Shown here one piece after another: positions 28,009 through 36,792 of a DNA stretch of 64,000 nt (within the stretch, counting starts at the first letter, position 1; every line of letters starts with the position of its first letter). The position numbers were made by a program, and so were the translations under genes. The stretch lies in assembly GCA_905478225.1 (NCBI GenBank), contig CAJQHR010000029.1:22510-86509 (forward strand), read 5' to 3'. The notes beneath the pieces were generated by a model that was given only the letters and a program-made list of their open reading frames with translations, searched no databases and was not told the DNA's origin. This DNA is from an uncultured Crocinitomix sp. (GTDB taxonomy: Bacteria > Bacteroidota > Bacteroidia > Flavobacteriales_D > Crocinitomicaceae).

Positions 28009-29997
28009 ATGAAAAAGGTGCTATTATTATTGTTTGCATTCGTTCCGTTTTTAAATTATGCGGCTGAGCAGGGGGTTGACGAAAAGATTGATAAAGTTTT
28101 TGGAGATGCAACGGGATGGTTTGTGCAAGGGATCTTTTATGCCATACCATTTACGGATAAAATAGCAGTTCCATGGGTGCTTATCGTTTTAATAGGGGGA
28201 GCACTTTTCTTTACCTTCTATTTCAAATTAATTAATTTCACTGGCTTCAAAACGGCAATTAATATTGTACGTGGTAAGTATGATGAAATTGAATCAGGAG
28301 GAGACGATCACGTCGAAACATCAGACGCAGTATTTACTGTAGATGGGGATAATCCCGACACAATACGTGTTGAGCAAGACGCAGACCATCATGGAGAAGT
28401 GACGCATTTTCAGGCACTCACAGCCGCCTTGTCAGCAACAGTTGGTTTAGGTAATATCGCAGGTGTAGCAGTCGCCTTATCTATCGGTGGTCCAGGCGCC
28501 ACTTTTTGGATGATTATTGCTGGTTTTATTGGGATGGCTTCAAAATTCACTGAATGTACATTAGGTGTTAAGTATCGAGAAATTGATGAAAATGGTAAAG
28601 TTTACGGTGGTCCAATGTATTACCTTAAAAAAGGATTAAGGGACAGAGGACTAGCAAAGCTAGGTAAAGGCCTTGCAATCATATTTGCTATCATGTGTAT
28701 TGGAGGATCTTTTGGTGGAGGAAACATGTTTCAGTCCAATCAAGCCTTTGCCATGTTAGAATCTTATGGATCTAGCGACGCAGATGAATATGAAAATTTA
28801 GAAGAGACAATAGATTCAAAAGTGAAATATTCATACTTCGAAACAAACGAAGGTATTGTGTCAAGTGTGAATGAGGATTCTGTGATTTATATGATGGGTG
28901 ACACGCGTTGCGCATTGACAAAGGATGATTTTTTAGGGGATTCTATCGTGATGGCAGGCTCTTGGGCGGCAATTGATACTACGACGGACTTGGCAGCTTT
29001 AAGTGGTGCTTTAATCGCTTGTACATCTTACGAAAAAATTATTTCGAATGTTGAGTCAATTTCAGGGGGATATGTCAATTTAAAAAATGGCGAAGGTGTA
29101 ATGACAGTTTCGGAAGCTGATTTTAGAGCAGGCGCTGTCATCTCGCCACTTACAGGCAACGGTTGGATTTTCGGTTTGATATTGGCAATCTTAGTTGGTG
29201 TCGTGATAATAGGTGGGATTAAAAAAATCGCAAAGGTTACGGATAAGATCGTTCCATTTATGGTTGTAATATATGTAGGTGCGGCCTTGGTTATTTTAGG
29301 AATGAAATTCGATCAAATCCCGAGTGCTTTTAGTCAGATATTTAGCGGAGCTTTCACAGGTGCAGGAATTGCCGGTGGAGCATTTGGAGTTTTAATTCAA
29401 GGATTTAGAAGAGCAGCATTTAGTAATGAGGCTGGAATCGGTTCTGCTTCAATAGCGCACTCAGCAGTAAAAACTAAATATGCAGCAAGTGAAGGTTTGG
29501 TGGCATTATTAGAGCCATTTATCGATACGGTTTTGGTTTGTACAATGACAGCATTGGTATTAATTGTTACAAATGGTGACGGATCAATTATGACTTACGG
29601 ACAAGAGGTGAAGCAAGGTGTTGAAGTTACTTCGGCTGCTTTCGAATCTGTAATCGGTTTCTTCCCATTAATTTTAACCATTGCGGTTATATTATTTGCT
29701 TTTTCCACCATGATTTCTTGGTCGTATTACGGTTATCAGGCATGGACGTTTTTATTTGGTAGAGGAAAGAAAATTGAGTATGCCTATAAAGGGTTGTTTT
29801 GTTTATTTGTAATCGTTGGGGCCGCTTCGCAACTTGGAGCCGTTATCGACTTTTCTGATGCCATGATTTTCGCTATGCTTGTTCCTAATATGATCGGGCT
29901 ATTCTTACTTGCGCCTCGGGCAAAAGAGGAGTTGAAACGCTTCATGAACAAAATTAAAGAATCAAAGAAAGAATCAAAAAAAGAGGCAAAAGCTTAA
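28009..29997 (+). CDS. Alanine/glycine:cation symporter (AgcS family) with a large insertion
   Basis: The family signature ALSATVGLGNIAGVAVAL followed by GGPGATFWMI is at ~143-170, with FTECTLGVKYRE and GGPMYYLKKG after it, and GAFSNEAG-like FSNEAGIGSA at ~475. About ten membrane helices are visible. The protein is 662 residues, longer than the usual ~450-500, because of an acidic soluble segment near 95-135 and a ~100-residue hydrophilic insertion (~250-375) after NMFQSNQAFAMLE. A signal-like N-terminus (MKKVLLLLFAFVPFLNYAAE) precedes the first helix. It should import alanine or glycine with Na+ or H+ at the inner membrane; the role of the insertions is unknown. Confidence 0.86.
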   Translation: MKKVLLLLFAFVPFLNYAAEQGVDEKIDKVFGDATGWFVQGIFYAIPFTDKIAVPWVLIVLIGGALFFTFYFKLINFTGFKTAINIVRGKYDEIESGGDDHVETSDAVFTVDGDNPDTIRVEQDADHHGEVTHFQALTAALSATVGLGNIAGVAVALSIGGPGATFWMIIAGFIGMASKFTECTLGVKYREIDENGKVYGGPMYYLKKGLRDRGLAKLGKGLAIIFAIMCIGGSFGGGNMFQSNQAFAMLESYGSSDADEYENLEETIDSKVKYSYFETNEGIVSSVNEDSVIYMMGDTRCALTKDDFLGDSIVMAGSWAAIDTTTDLAALSGALIACTSYEKIISNVESISGGYVNLKNGEGVMTVSEADFRAGAVISPLTGNGWIFGLILAILVGVVIIGGIKKIAKVTDKIVPFMVVIYVGAALVILGMKFDQIPSAFSQIFSGAFTGAGIAGGAFGVLIQGFRRAAFSNEAGIGSASIAHSAVKTKYAASEGLVALLEPFIDTVLVCTMTALVLIVTNGDGSIMTYGQEVKQGVEVTSAAFESVIGFFPLILTIAVILFAFSTMISWSYYGYQAWTFLFGRGKKIEYAYKGLFCLFVIVGAASQLGAVIDFSDAMIFAMLVPNMIGLFLLAPRAKEELKRFMNKIKESKKESKKEAKA

Positions 29998-29998
29998 T

Positions 29999-30874
29999 GT
30001 GAAACCGTATTTCAATTTTAATCGGAAGGAAAAGATTGGCGTGGTCGCTTTGTCCGCGCTTATTCTATTATTAACGGTTCTGTTGAATGTTGGATACACG
30101 ACGTATGTGCCTGACCCTTTTGATGTAGATGAATCTAAACTAGAGTTTTTGGTTTTAGATGATGGGGATTCTAATCCTTCTCAAAATCAAGATCCCGATT
30201 CACATTTTGATAAGGAAGCATTCAAACCAGTAATTACTGATTTTGATCCAAACGAAATTGGTTTGGATAAATGGATAAGTTTTGGTTTTTCGGAAAAACA
30301 AGCGGCATCAATTATTAAATACAGAAATAGCTACGGACCTTTTAAGAGGAAAGAAGATATCAAAAAACTGTATGTAGTCAGTGATGAGAAATATGCCGAA
30401 CTAGAACCGCATATTATTATTCAACAACAGGTTGAACAGAAAAGTAGCGCCATTGAATCCGTTGATCCAAGTCCTTCAATAACGCCTAAAATAATTGAAT
30501 TAAACACTGCAACTAAAGAGGAACTTATTGGTTTAAATGGCATTGGCGAATATTTCGCCGATCGAATTTTAAACTACCGTAGTAAAATTGGAGGTTTTGT
30601 AGATGTCGAACAAATTCAAGAAATGTCAATCCGTGATGAAGCCAAGTCAACTATAATAGAATTGACCACTATCAATGCGGCGTTAGTTAAAAAAACAAAC
30701 ATTAACACCGCAACAAAAGATGAATTGAGAAAAGTACCATATTCTAATTGGCTAGCCGTTGCGACAATATTAAAATATCGCGATACACAAATGATCGTTG
30801 ATCTTGACTTTCTAGCGGAATCTGAGTTATCGGCCAATGACAAAGCGAAATTTCAGTTTTATATCGAATTTTAG
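29999..30874 (+). CDS. Helix-hairpin-helix (ComEA-like) membrane-anchored protein
   Basis: GTG start one base after the symporter stop. The 291-residue protein has an N-terminal anchor (VVALSALILLLTVLLNVG, ~16-33) and three HhH units: FSEKQAASIIKYRNSYGPF (~97), LNGIGEYFADRILNYRSKIG (~178) and a weaker one near VPYSNWLAVATILKYRD (~255). HhH proteins bind DNA non-specifically; in naturally competent bacteria ComEA takes up DNA, while in Bacteroidota such proteins are common with unknown role. Tightly coupled to the symporter gene, although no functional link is obvious. Confidence 0.78.
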   Translation: MKPYFNFNRKEKIGVVALSALILLLTVLLNVGYTTYVPDPFDVDESKLEFLVLDDGDSNPSQNQDPDSHFDKEAFKPVITDFDPNEIGLDKWISFGFSEKQAASIIKYRNSYGPFKRKEDIKKLYVVSDEKYAELEPHIIIQQQVEQKSSAIESVDPSPSITPKIIELNTATKEELIGLNGIGEYFADRILNYRSKIGGFVDVEQIQEMSIRDEAKSTIIELTTINAALVKKTNINTATKDELRKVPYSNWLAVATILKYRDTQMIVDLDFLAESELSANDKAKFQFYIEF

Positions 30875-30974
30875 TTTTGGGCAACAAGTCCATATCGACC
30901 CACAAATTTTTTGAGTTTACCTTATCAAACCTTCGATTTAATATTACTAACTTTACGTTCGCTAATTACAAGAT

Positions 30975-32114
30975 ATGATTTTAAAAGAAAACGAAAATCA
31001 AAAAATGATCCAGCAAATGGTACGCGATTTTTCTGAAAAAGAAATCCGACCTAAGATGATGGAATGGGATGAAGATCAAATTTTTCCAGTAGAATTATTC
31101 AAGAAATTGGGTCATCTAGGTTTGATGGGTGTTTTGGTCCCACAAAAATATGGTGGAAGTGGTCTTGGATATTATGAATACATCACTGTCGTATCGGAAA
31201 TTTCAAAGGTATGTGGTTCAATTGGTTTATCGGTTGCTGCACATAATTCTTTGTGTACCGGGCATATTTTATACCATGGTTCAGAAGAACAAAAGAAAAA
31301 ATATTTACCCAAATTAGCAACAGCCGAGTTTATCGGAGCGTGGGGTTTAACTGAAACTGGCACAGGTTCTGATGCTGGCGGAATGGCAACTACTGCAGTT
31401 AGAGATGGAGATCGTTATGTAATAAATGGGTCTAAAAACTTTATTACACATGCCATCTCTGGTGACGTAGCTGTTGTAATTGTGCGTACAGGTGAAAAAG
31501 GTGATTCTCATGGTATGAGTGCTTTTATTATTGAAAAAGGTACACCAGGTTTTATGTCGGGTAAAAAAGAGAACAAATTAGGAATGCGTGCATCTGAAAC
31601 TGCAGAGTTAATTTTTAACAACTGTAGGGTGCATAAAGATCAATTGATCGGAAAAGAGGGAGAAGGATTTGTGCAAGCCATGAAAGTGCTTGATGGTGGT
31701 CGAATTTCAATCGGCGCACTTGGACTTGGAATTGCGCAAGGTGCATTTAAAGCAGCAGTTAAATATTCTAAAGAACGCGAACAATTTGGTAAACCAATTT
31801 CTCAATTTCAAGGCATTGCCTTTAAATTGGCTGAAATGGGAACAAAAATTAAAGCCGCGGAACTTTTATTGTTAGAGGCGGCTGATAAAAAGAATAGACA
31901 TGAAAAAATGACCAAAGAAGGTGCCATGGCTAAGTACTATACTTCTGAGGTAGCAGTTGAGGTTTCGGTAGAAGCCGTGCAAATTTTTGGCGGATACGGC
32001 TATACAAAAGACTTTCCGGTAGAGAAATTCTACCGCGATTCTAAGCTTTGTACCATTGGCGAAGGAACCTCTGAGATACAAAAATTGGTTATTTCTAGAG
32101 AAATATTAAAATAG
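30975..32114 (+). CDS. Acyl-CoA dehydrogenase
   Basis: FAD enzyme that introduces the trans-2,3 double bond in acyl-CoA, in fatty-acid or branched-chain amino-acid breakdown. The 379-residue protein has the N-terminal helical domain, the beta domain with GAWGLTETGTGSDAGGMAT (FAD and substrate contacts), and the C-terminal domain with FQGIAFKLAEM and the catalytic Glu363 in IGEGTSEIQKL. Length fits short-chain/branched-chain enzymes. Cytosolic. Chain-length preference cannot be read from sequence alone. Confidence 0.93.
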   Translation: MILKENENQKMIQQMVRDFSEKEIRPKMMEWDEDQIFPVELFKKLGHLGLMGVLVPQKYGGSGLGYYEYITVVSEISKVCGSIGLSVAAHNSLCTGHILYHGSEEQKKKYLPKLATAEFIGAWGLTETGTGSDAGGMATTAVRDGDRYVINGSKNFITHAISGDVAVVIVRTGEKGDSHGMSAFIIEKGTPGFMSGKKENKLGMRASETAELIFNNCRVHKDQLIGKEGEGFVQAMKVLDGGRISIGALGLGIAQGAFKAAVKYSKEREQFGKPISQFQGIAFKLAEMGTKIKAAELLLLEAADKKNRHEKMTKEGAMAKYYTSEVAVEVSVEAVQIFGGYGYTKDFPVEKFYRDSKLCTIGEGTSEIQKLVISREILK

Positions 32115-32115
32115 A

Positions 32116-32146
32116 TTTGTTAAAATGTTTTTTTGCGCTATCTTTG
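32116..32146 (+). promoter_or_regulatory. Full sigma-A-type promoter of rpsU
   Basis: TTTG (32116-32119), exactly 19 bases, TATCTTTG (32139-32146): the best match to the Bacteroidota consensus in the window. It begins immediately after the stop codon of the acyl-CoA dehydrogenase gene and lies 33 bases before the S21 ATG. Confidence 0.8.
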
Positions 32147-32179
32147 CGCCCCTGATAAGATTATAATTAAACAAAAGAT

Positions 32180-32371
32180 ATGTTAATAATACCATTGAAA
32201 GAAGGAGAAAACATTGAGAGAGCACTCAAAAAGTATAAGAAGAAATTTGAGCGTACGGGAATGTTAAAAGACCTTAGAGCTAGACAACATTTTACTAAGC
32301 CATCTGTTGTAAATAGACAAATGAAATTGAAAGCTGCTTATATCGAGCAGTTGAGAAGAGAAGAAATGTAA
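32180..32371 (+). CDS. rpsU: 30S ribosomal protein S21
   Basis: 63 residues, beginning MLIIPLKEGENIERALKKYK and very basic, as usual for bS21. In Bacteroidota, S21 sits by the anti-Shine-Dalgarno sequence and helps explain their weak use of Shine-Dalgarno signals. Strong promoter and terminator flank the gene, so it is chiefly monocistronic, with possible readthrough into the recombinase gene. Confidence 0.96.
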   Translation: MLIIPLKEGENIERALKKYKKKFERTGMLKDLRARQHFTKPSVVNRQMKLKAAYIEQLRREEM

Positions 32372-32396
32372 GAAACTTTTTCTTTAAAAATACGTT

Positions 32397-32429
32397 AAAG
32401 AGTATAGGGAAACCTGTACTCTTTTTTTT
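32397..32429 (+). terminator. rpsU terminator abutting the recombinase start
   Basis: GAGTATAGG gaaa CCTGTACTC (32400-32421) followed by eight T (32422-32429). The next gene's ATG (32430) follows the T-run with no spacer. Confidence 0.85.
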
Positions 32430-33311
32430 ATGTCCTATACTGAAGGTTTTAAAAACTATCTAATCCATGAACGGCGCTATTCTCAGCATACCGTTTTAGC
32501 CTATATAAAGGATTTGGAACAGTTTTATGATTTGTTGGACTTGGAGTCTGATGACGCTGTAAAGGAAGTGAGTCACCGAGTGATGCGTTACTATCTTGTA
32601 GGTCTCGTGGATCTGGGCTTAGAAAACTCTTCTGTGAACCGCAAATTATCCACGGTTAAAAGTTTTTTTAAATTTTTAAGGCAGCAAGGAGAGATTGACA
32701 TCAATCCCGCGATTAAAGTGCAAAGCTTAAAGCAAAAGAAAGTGCTTCCTCAATTTGTGCCAGAAAAACAGCTTTGGACATCTGAAATATTTGATGATGA
32801 GAAGGACCCTCACAATAAAGCGTTGGTAGAATTAACATTAGAGCTTTTTTATCAAACAGGGATTCGACTAAGTGAACTTATCAATTTGAAAGAACAAAAC
32901 GTCAGCCAAAATCAGATTAAAGTTTTGGGAAAAAGAAATAAGGAACGTATAATCCCAATAGCGGGTAACTTGTTTGATTTGATTAATAATTTCAGAGATT
33001 TAAAGAAGGAATCTTCCCTTAAATCACAATTCTTAATGATTGCTAAAAATGGAAAAAAACTCACATCAAAGTTTGTTTATAGTAAAGTTAATAACTACCT
33101 TGGAAAGGCGACGAATTTGAGTAAAAAGAGTCCGCATGTATTAAGACATACCTTTGCCACGCATATGTTGAATAATGGGGCCTCTCTTGAGTCCATTAAA
33201 AAACTATTGGGTCATACTGATTTGTCTTCGACGCAGATTTATACGCACAATTCGTTCAAACAAATTAAAACCATTTACGAACAATCGCATCCCCGTGGTG
33301 CGGATCGGTAG
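32430..33311 (+). CDS. xerC: Tyrosine recombinase, XerC/XerD type
   Basis: Site-specific recombinase expected to resolve chromosome dimers at dif. The 293-residue protein has the N-terminal SAM-like DNA-binding domain (~1-85) and a catalytic domain with Arg146 (TGIRLSEL), His236 and Arg239 (HVLRHTFATH), His262 (LLGHTDLSSTQIYTH) and Tyr271. No integrase-specific extensions and no mobile-element neighbours, so a housekeeping Xer is likely. The ATG sits directly after the T-run of the rpsU terminator, so translation starts without room for a ribosome site outside the terminator. Confidence 0.9.
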   Translation: MSYTEGFKNYLIHERRYSQHTVLAYIKDLEQFYDLLDLESDDAVKEVSHRVMRYYLVGLVDLGLENSSVNRKLSTVKSFFKFLRQQGEIDINPAIKVQSLKQKKVLPQFVPEKQLWTSEIFDDEKDPHNKALVELTLELFYQTGIRLSELINLKEQNVSQNQIKVLGKRNKERIIPIAGNLFDLINNFRDLKKESSLKSQFLMIAKNGKKLTSKFVYSKVNNYLGKATNLSKKSPHVLRHTFATHMLNNGASLESIKKLLGHTDLSSTQIYTHNSFKQIKTIYEQSHPRGADR

Positions 33312-33340
33312 TTATACCGAGAAATAAACATTTAATAAAT

Positions 33341-33637
33341 ATGGATATACAAGTGCATTCCGTCCATTTTGACGCAGACAGAAAATTGATTGATTTTGTA
33401 AATCAACGCGTGGAGAAATTAGAATTGTATTTTGATAATATAATTTTAGGAGAAGTTTTCTTAAAATTAGGAAACCCTTCAGATAAAGAAAATAAAGTGG
33501 CAGAAATTAAATTAGCGATTCCAGGGAAAGAGCTTTTCGCGAAAAAACAGTGTAAAACTTTTGAAGAGGCTGCAGATCTAGCGTGCCAGGCATTAAAGCG
33601 CCAAGTTCAAAAGCATAAAGAAAAAATATCTGCATAA
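33341..33637 (+). CDS. hpf: Ribosome hibernation promoting factor (HPF/RaiA family)
   Basis: The 98-residue protein contains only the ribosome-binding domain (FDADRKLIDFVNQRVEKLEL ... KQCKTFEEAADLACQALKRQ), the short HPF form. It binds the small subunit in slow growth and blocks mRNA and tRNA sites. Thirty bases after the recombinase gene and followed by a strong terminator, so S21, recombinase and HPF probably share readthrough transcripts. Confidence 0.92.
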   Translation: MDIQVHSVHFDADRKLIDFVNQRVEKLELYFDNIILGEVFLKLGNPSDKENKVAEIKLAIPGKELFAKKQCKTFEEAADLACQALKRQVQKHKEKISA

Positions 33638-33652
33638 ATAAACTGAAATATT

Positions 33653-33695
33653 AAAAAGCGTCTCGCATTTGGATCACCAATCGGGACGCTTTTTC
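33653..33695 (+). terminator. Terminator after hpf
   Basis: AAAAAGCGTC (33653-33662) pairs with GACGCTTTTT (33685-33694) around a 22-base loop that contains a further CG pair, ending in a T-run. Confidence 0.85.
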
Positions 33696-33792
33696 TTTGG
33701 ATTAAATGAATATTTTGAACGATCTAAATAAAATAGTTTATTTTTGGAACGTAATTTGCATAAGGAGAAATAGAACAATTAAAAGAAAAAGA

Positions 33793-34353
33793 ATGAAAAC
33801 AATAGCAATGATTATAGCCATGCTCGCATTAACACCAGCAATGGCGCAAACAAAAATTAGTGGCAATGTAATGCCTAACGTCATGAAAGTCGGGAGTGAG
33901 TATTTGAAAATGAACGGCGGCGGAATTCGTGAAAAATTAGTATTCGATTTATATGTCGGTGTACTCTATTTACAAGAAAAATCCTCAGACGCAGATGAAA
34001 TAATTAATGGTGATAGACCTATGGCCATCAAAATTAAGATCATTTCTGGTATGGTGGACAACGATAATTTTAAAGAAGCCTTAGAAGAAGGTTTTGAAAA
34101 ATCTACGAATGATAATGTTGCTCCATATAGAGAGCGTATGGACGACATGATGGCTGAAGGGTTTAAAGAAGATATTAAGACCAATGATGTTTATGACATT
34201 GTCTATCAGCCAGGAACAGGTTGTACTTTGTCAAAAAATGGTACCGCTTTAATTACAGTTCCAGGCCTAGATTTTAAAAAGGCACTCTTTGGAGTATGGC
34301 TTTGTGACGACCCCGCAGATGCTGGTTTGAAAAAGAAAATGCTTGGGAATTAA
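33793..34353 (+). CDS. Secreted chalcone-isomerase-like domain protein
   Basis: The ATG at 33793 gives a clear signal peptide (MKTIAMIIAMLALTPAMAQ) and 186 residues; the frame extends to 33706 without a secretion signal. The body reads SGNVMPNVMKVGSEYLKMNG, GIREKLVFDLYVGVLYLQEK and later GTGCTLSKNGTALITVPGLD FKKALFGVWL, the pattern of bacterial chalcone-isomerase-like proteins. These bind small fatty ligands; catalysis is not expected. Periplasmic; no functional neighbours. Confidence 0.82.
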   Translation: MKTIAMIIAMLALTPAMAQTKISGNVMPNVMKVGSEYLKMNGGGIREKLVFDLYVGVLYLQEKSSDADEIINGDRPMAIKIKIISGMVDNDNFKEALEEGFEKSTNDNVAPYRERMDDMMAEGFKEDIKTNDVYDIVYQPGTGCTLSKNGTALITVPGLDFKKALFGVWLCDDPADAGLKKKMLGN

Positions 34354-34405
34354 AAAAAAAATAAAAAAAACTGATTATTTGTTACTACAATAAAATTCTT
34401 TAACA

Positions 34406-34413
34406 TATATTTG
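34406..34413 (+). promoter_or_regulatory. Candidate -7 box (TATATTTG) for the tRNA-tuf operon
   Basis: Perfect TAnnTTTG about 65 bases upstream of tRNA-Thr, although the nearest TTTG is 24 bases upstream rather than 19. The hairpin at 34415-34446 starts only 2 bases later. Confidence 0.4.
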
Positions 34414-34414
34414 C

Positions 34415-34446
34415 ACTCCCGTTTGAAAAAAGCGGGAGTTTTTTAG
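34415..34446 (+). terminator. Hairpin with T-tract upstream of the tRNA cluster
   Basis: ACTCCCG (34415-34421) pairs with CGGGAGT (34433-34439), followed by TTTTTTAG. It probably terminates transcripts from the chalcone-isomerase-like gene; a transcript starting from the adjacent -7 box would lack part of the left arm. Confidence 0.7.
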
Positions 34447-34477
34447 TTCTTTTTATAGAGTAATTAACATTGAGAAT

Positions 34478-34552
34478 GCCTCTGTAGCTCAGCTGGCTTA
34501 GAGCAGCTGATTTGTAATCAGCAGGTCGTGGGTTCGAGTCCCTCCAGAGGCT
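34478..34552 (+). tRNA. tRNA-Thr (anticodon TGT)
   Basis: Acceptor GCCTCTG pairs with CAGAGGC; anticodon loop TTTGTAA between GCTGA and TCAGC gives TGT; T-arm GGGTTCGAGTCCC. CCA is not encoded. First of four clustered tRNAs. Confidence 0.95.
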
Positions 34553-34574
34553 CAATTTAATACTATTGTTTGAA

Positions 34575-34657
34575 GGGGAGATACCAAAGCGGCCAACTGG
34601 GGCAGACTGTAACTCTGCTGACTTATGTCTTCGTAGGTTCGAATCCTGCTCTCCCCA
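34575..34657 (+). tRNA. tRNA-Tyr (anticodon GTA)
   Basis: Acceptor GGGGAGA pairs with TCTCCCC; anticodon loop CTGTAAC between GCAGA and TCTGC gives GTA; a long variable arm (GACTTATGTC) marks it as a class II tRNA. Confidence 0.95.
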
Positions 34658-34682
34658 CTAAACAAGTTTTGAAAAAAGCTAA

Positions 34683-34755
34683 GCGGGAGTAGCTCAGTTG
34701 ATAGAGCGTCAGCCTTCCAAGCTGAGGGTCGCGAGTTTGAGTCTCGTCTCCCGCT
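34683..34755 (+). tRNA. tRNA-Gly (anticodon TCC)
   Basis: Acceptor GCGGGAG pairs with CTCCCGC; loop CTTCCAA between TCAGC and GCTGA gives TCC; T-arm GAGTTTGAGTCTC. Confidence 0.95.
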
Positions 34756-34892
34756 CAAAAAACACATATAGTTGATCTCGGTTCGCCGAGATCGCTAATT
34801 GTTTTTAGATGTGTAAAACAAAGACCTAGTCTTAGTTTTACATTTATAACAAATAAGCTGTCAAACGAGGCAGTCGTTATAAATAGATTAGT

Positions 34893-34964
<72 letters not shown>

Positions 34965-35079
34965 CTGGAAAGAGTTGAGGGTGGAAAAAAGATTTGAATA
35001 ATGAGTCTGAATTTCATGGACATTTGTCTCGGGTTTGTTCAATTTTTGAACTCCGCATTTGCTCTAAAGGATAAGTAAG

Positions 35080-35100
35080 TCCGCCTCAGGCGGATGTTTT
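35080..35100 (+). terminator. GC hairpin before tuf (TCCGCC-TCA-GGCGGA)
   Basis: A six-pair stem with a three-base loop, followed by TGTTTTGTTG. It could end or process the tRNA transcript ahead of tuf. A near-identical stem follows tuf at 36361-36391. Confidence 0.55.
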
Positions 35101-35147
35101 GTTGTTGTATAATTTTGAATTTAATAATAAAGTAAACAATTGTAATT

Positions 35148-36335
35148 ATGGCTAAGGAAAAATTTGACCGTTCCAAACCGCATGTGAATATTGGAACTAT
35201 TGGTCACGTGGATCACGGGAAAACGACTTTAACGGCTGCTATCACTGTAGTGCTAGCCAAAGCTGGAGGAGCAGTAGTTAGAGATTTTGATACGATCGAT
35301 AACGCACCAGAAGAAAAAGAAAGAGGAATAACTATTAATACTTCACACGTGGAGTATGAAACAGAGAACAGACACTACGCTCACGTAGATTGTCCTGGTC
35401 ACGCCGATTATGTTAAGAACATGGTTACTGGCGCTGCCCAAATGGATGGTGCTATATTAGTGGTAGCTGCTACTGATGGACCAATGCCTCAAACTAGAGA
35501 GCATATACTATTAGGAAGACAAGTTGGAATTCCTCGTATGGTTGTATTCATGAATAAAGTGGATATGGTTGATGATGAAGAGCTTTTAGAATTAGTAGAG
35601 ATGGAAATCAGAGAATTGCTTTCTTTCTATGAGTATGATGGAGATAATGCTCCAATCATTCAAGGTTCTGCTTTAGGTGGATTAAATGGAGATGCTAAAT
35701 GGGAGCCATCTATTATCGAACTAATGGCTGCAGTTGATGAGTATATTGAATTACCTGTAAGAGATACTGATAAGGATTTCTTAATGCCAGTTGAGGATGT
35801 ATTCTCAATTACTGGTCGTGGTACTGTTGCTACTGGAAAAATCGAAACCGGTGTAATTAACTCTGGTGAGGAAGTAGATATTTTAGGAATGGGTGACATG
35901 AAATTAAAGTCAACTGTTACTGGAGTAGAAATGTTCCGTAAGATATTAGATAGAGGTGAAGCTGGCGATAACGTTGGTCTTTTATTGAGAGGTATTGAGA
36001 AATCAGAAATCGCAAGAGGGATGGTAATCGCCAAGCCTGGTTCAATTACTCCACACTCTAAAATTAAAGCTGAGGTTTATATCTTGAAAAAAGAAGAAGG
36101 TGGACGTCACACTCCATTTCACAATAACTATAGACCACAGTTCTATTTAAGAACAACAGATGTTACTGGACAAATCGAACTTGAAGAAGGAAGAGAAATG
36201 GTAATGCCTGGTGATAACGTTACTATTACAGTAAACCTTATCGTTCCTGTTGCAATTAACAAAGGATTAAGGTTTGCAATTAGAGAAGGTGGTAGAACTG
36301 TAGGTGCAGGTCAAGTTACTGAGATTATCGAGTAA
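35148..36335 (+). CDS. tuf: Elongation factor Tu
   Basis: EF-Tu brings aminoacyl-tRNA to the ribosome. The 395-residue protein is intact, with GHVDHGKTT (P-loop), [14 protein letters not shown] (switch I), [12 protein letters not shown] (G3), NKVD (G4) and the C-terminal barrels ending [15 protein letters not shown]. It is the only tuf in the window and lies between the four-tRNA cluster and tRNA-Trp, the common bacterial order. Confidence 0.99.
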   Translation: MAKEKFDRSKPHVNIGTIGHVDHGKTTLTAAITVVLAKAGGAVVRDFDTIDNAPEEKERGITINTSHVEYETENRHYAHVDCPGHADYVKNMVTGAAQMDGAILVVAATDGPMPQTREHILLGRQVGIPRMVVFMNKVDMVDDEELLELVEMEIRELLSFYEYDGDNAPIIQGSALGGLNGDAKWEPSIIELMAAVDEYIELPVRDTDKDFLMPVEDVFSITGRGTVATGKIETGVINSGEEVDILGMGDMKLKSTVTGVEMFRKILDRGEAGDNVGLLLRGIEKSEIARGMVIAKPGSITPHSKIKAEVYILKKEEGGRHTPFHNNYRPQFYLRTTDVTGQIELEEGREMVMPGDNVTITVNLIVPVAINKGLRFAIREGGRTVGAGQVTEIIE

Positions 36336-36360
36336 GAGACTAAAGCATATGTACTTTGAC

Positions 36361-36391
36361 GAATCCCGTCCGCCTATGGCGGATGGGAATT
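36361..36391 (+). terminator. Long hairpin between tuf and tRNA-Trp
   Basis: GAATCCCGTCCGCC pairs with GGCGGATGGGAATT around TAT. No long T-tract follows, so it may be a processing site or partial terminator. It resembles the stem before tuf. Confidence 0.55.
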
Positions 36392-36398
36392 TGTCTCT

Positions 36399-36469
36399 AC
36401 GGGCGTAGTTCAATGGTAGAATGTCGGTCTCCAACACCGCTGATGAGGGTTCGAATCCTTCCGCCCGTG
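36399..36469 (+). tRNA. tRNA-Trp (anticodon CCA)
   Basis: Acceptor ACGGGCG pairs with CGCCCGT; loop CTCCAAC gives CCA. The outermost anticodon-stem pair (T-C) is mismatched. Lies between tuf and secE, as in many bacteria. Confidence 0.93.
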
Positions 36470-36527
36470 CGAAAGAAGAAAAAAGTAATTTGATTCTTCT
36501 TATAATAAAATTAAAAAAAACAGATAC

Positions 36528-36782
36528 GTGGCTAACATTATACAATACATAGAAGAGTCTTTTAGTGAATTGGTGCACAAGGTAACTTGGCCTACATGGG
36601 ATCAACTGCAAAGTAGTTCAATTGTGGTACTAGTAGCCTCTGTTATTTTCGCATTGATGATCTTCGTAATGGATTATATCTTCGGAATTAATATTAAACT
36701 TCAAGAAGGTGAAGCCGCAGCTCCTCTTTGGAGTGGAGTTCTTGGATTTTATTACGACGTAATTGCTGGAGCATACAAATAA
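36528..36782 (+). CDS. secE: Preprotein translocase subunit SecE
   Basis: 84 residues with a GTG start. Shows the SecE signature ELVHKVTWPTWDQLQSSSIV followed by one transmembrane helix (VVLVASVIFALMIFVMDYIF), and an extra C-terminal hydrophobic tail. It clamps SecY in the inner membrane. 10 bases before nusG. Confidence 0.96.
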   Translation: MANIIQYIEESFSELVHKVTWPTWDQLQSSSIVVLVASVIFALMIFVMDYIFGINIKLQEGEAAAPLWSGVLGFYYDVIAGAYK

Positions 36783-36792
36783 TCGATTTAAG

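Noticed and set aside
32430..33311. Tyrosine recombinase as a phage or integron integrase
   Set aside because: Size and domain layout fit housekeeping Xer, and no attachment sites, phage genes or cassettes are nearby.
34552..34767. Minus-strand frame over the tRNA cluster (contains RRDSNSRPSAWKA-like text)
   Set aside because: This is the well-known artefact of translating tRNA genes in reverse.
36267..36611. Minus-strand frame of 114 codons across tRNA-Trp
   Set aside because: It covers the tRNA and the ends of tuf and secE; no independent coding signs.
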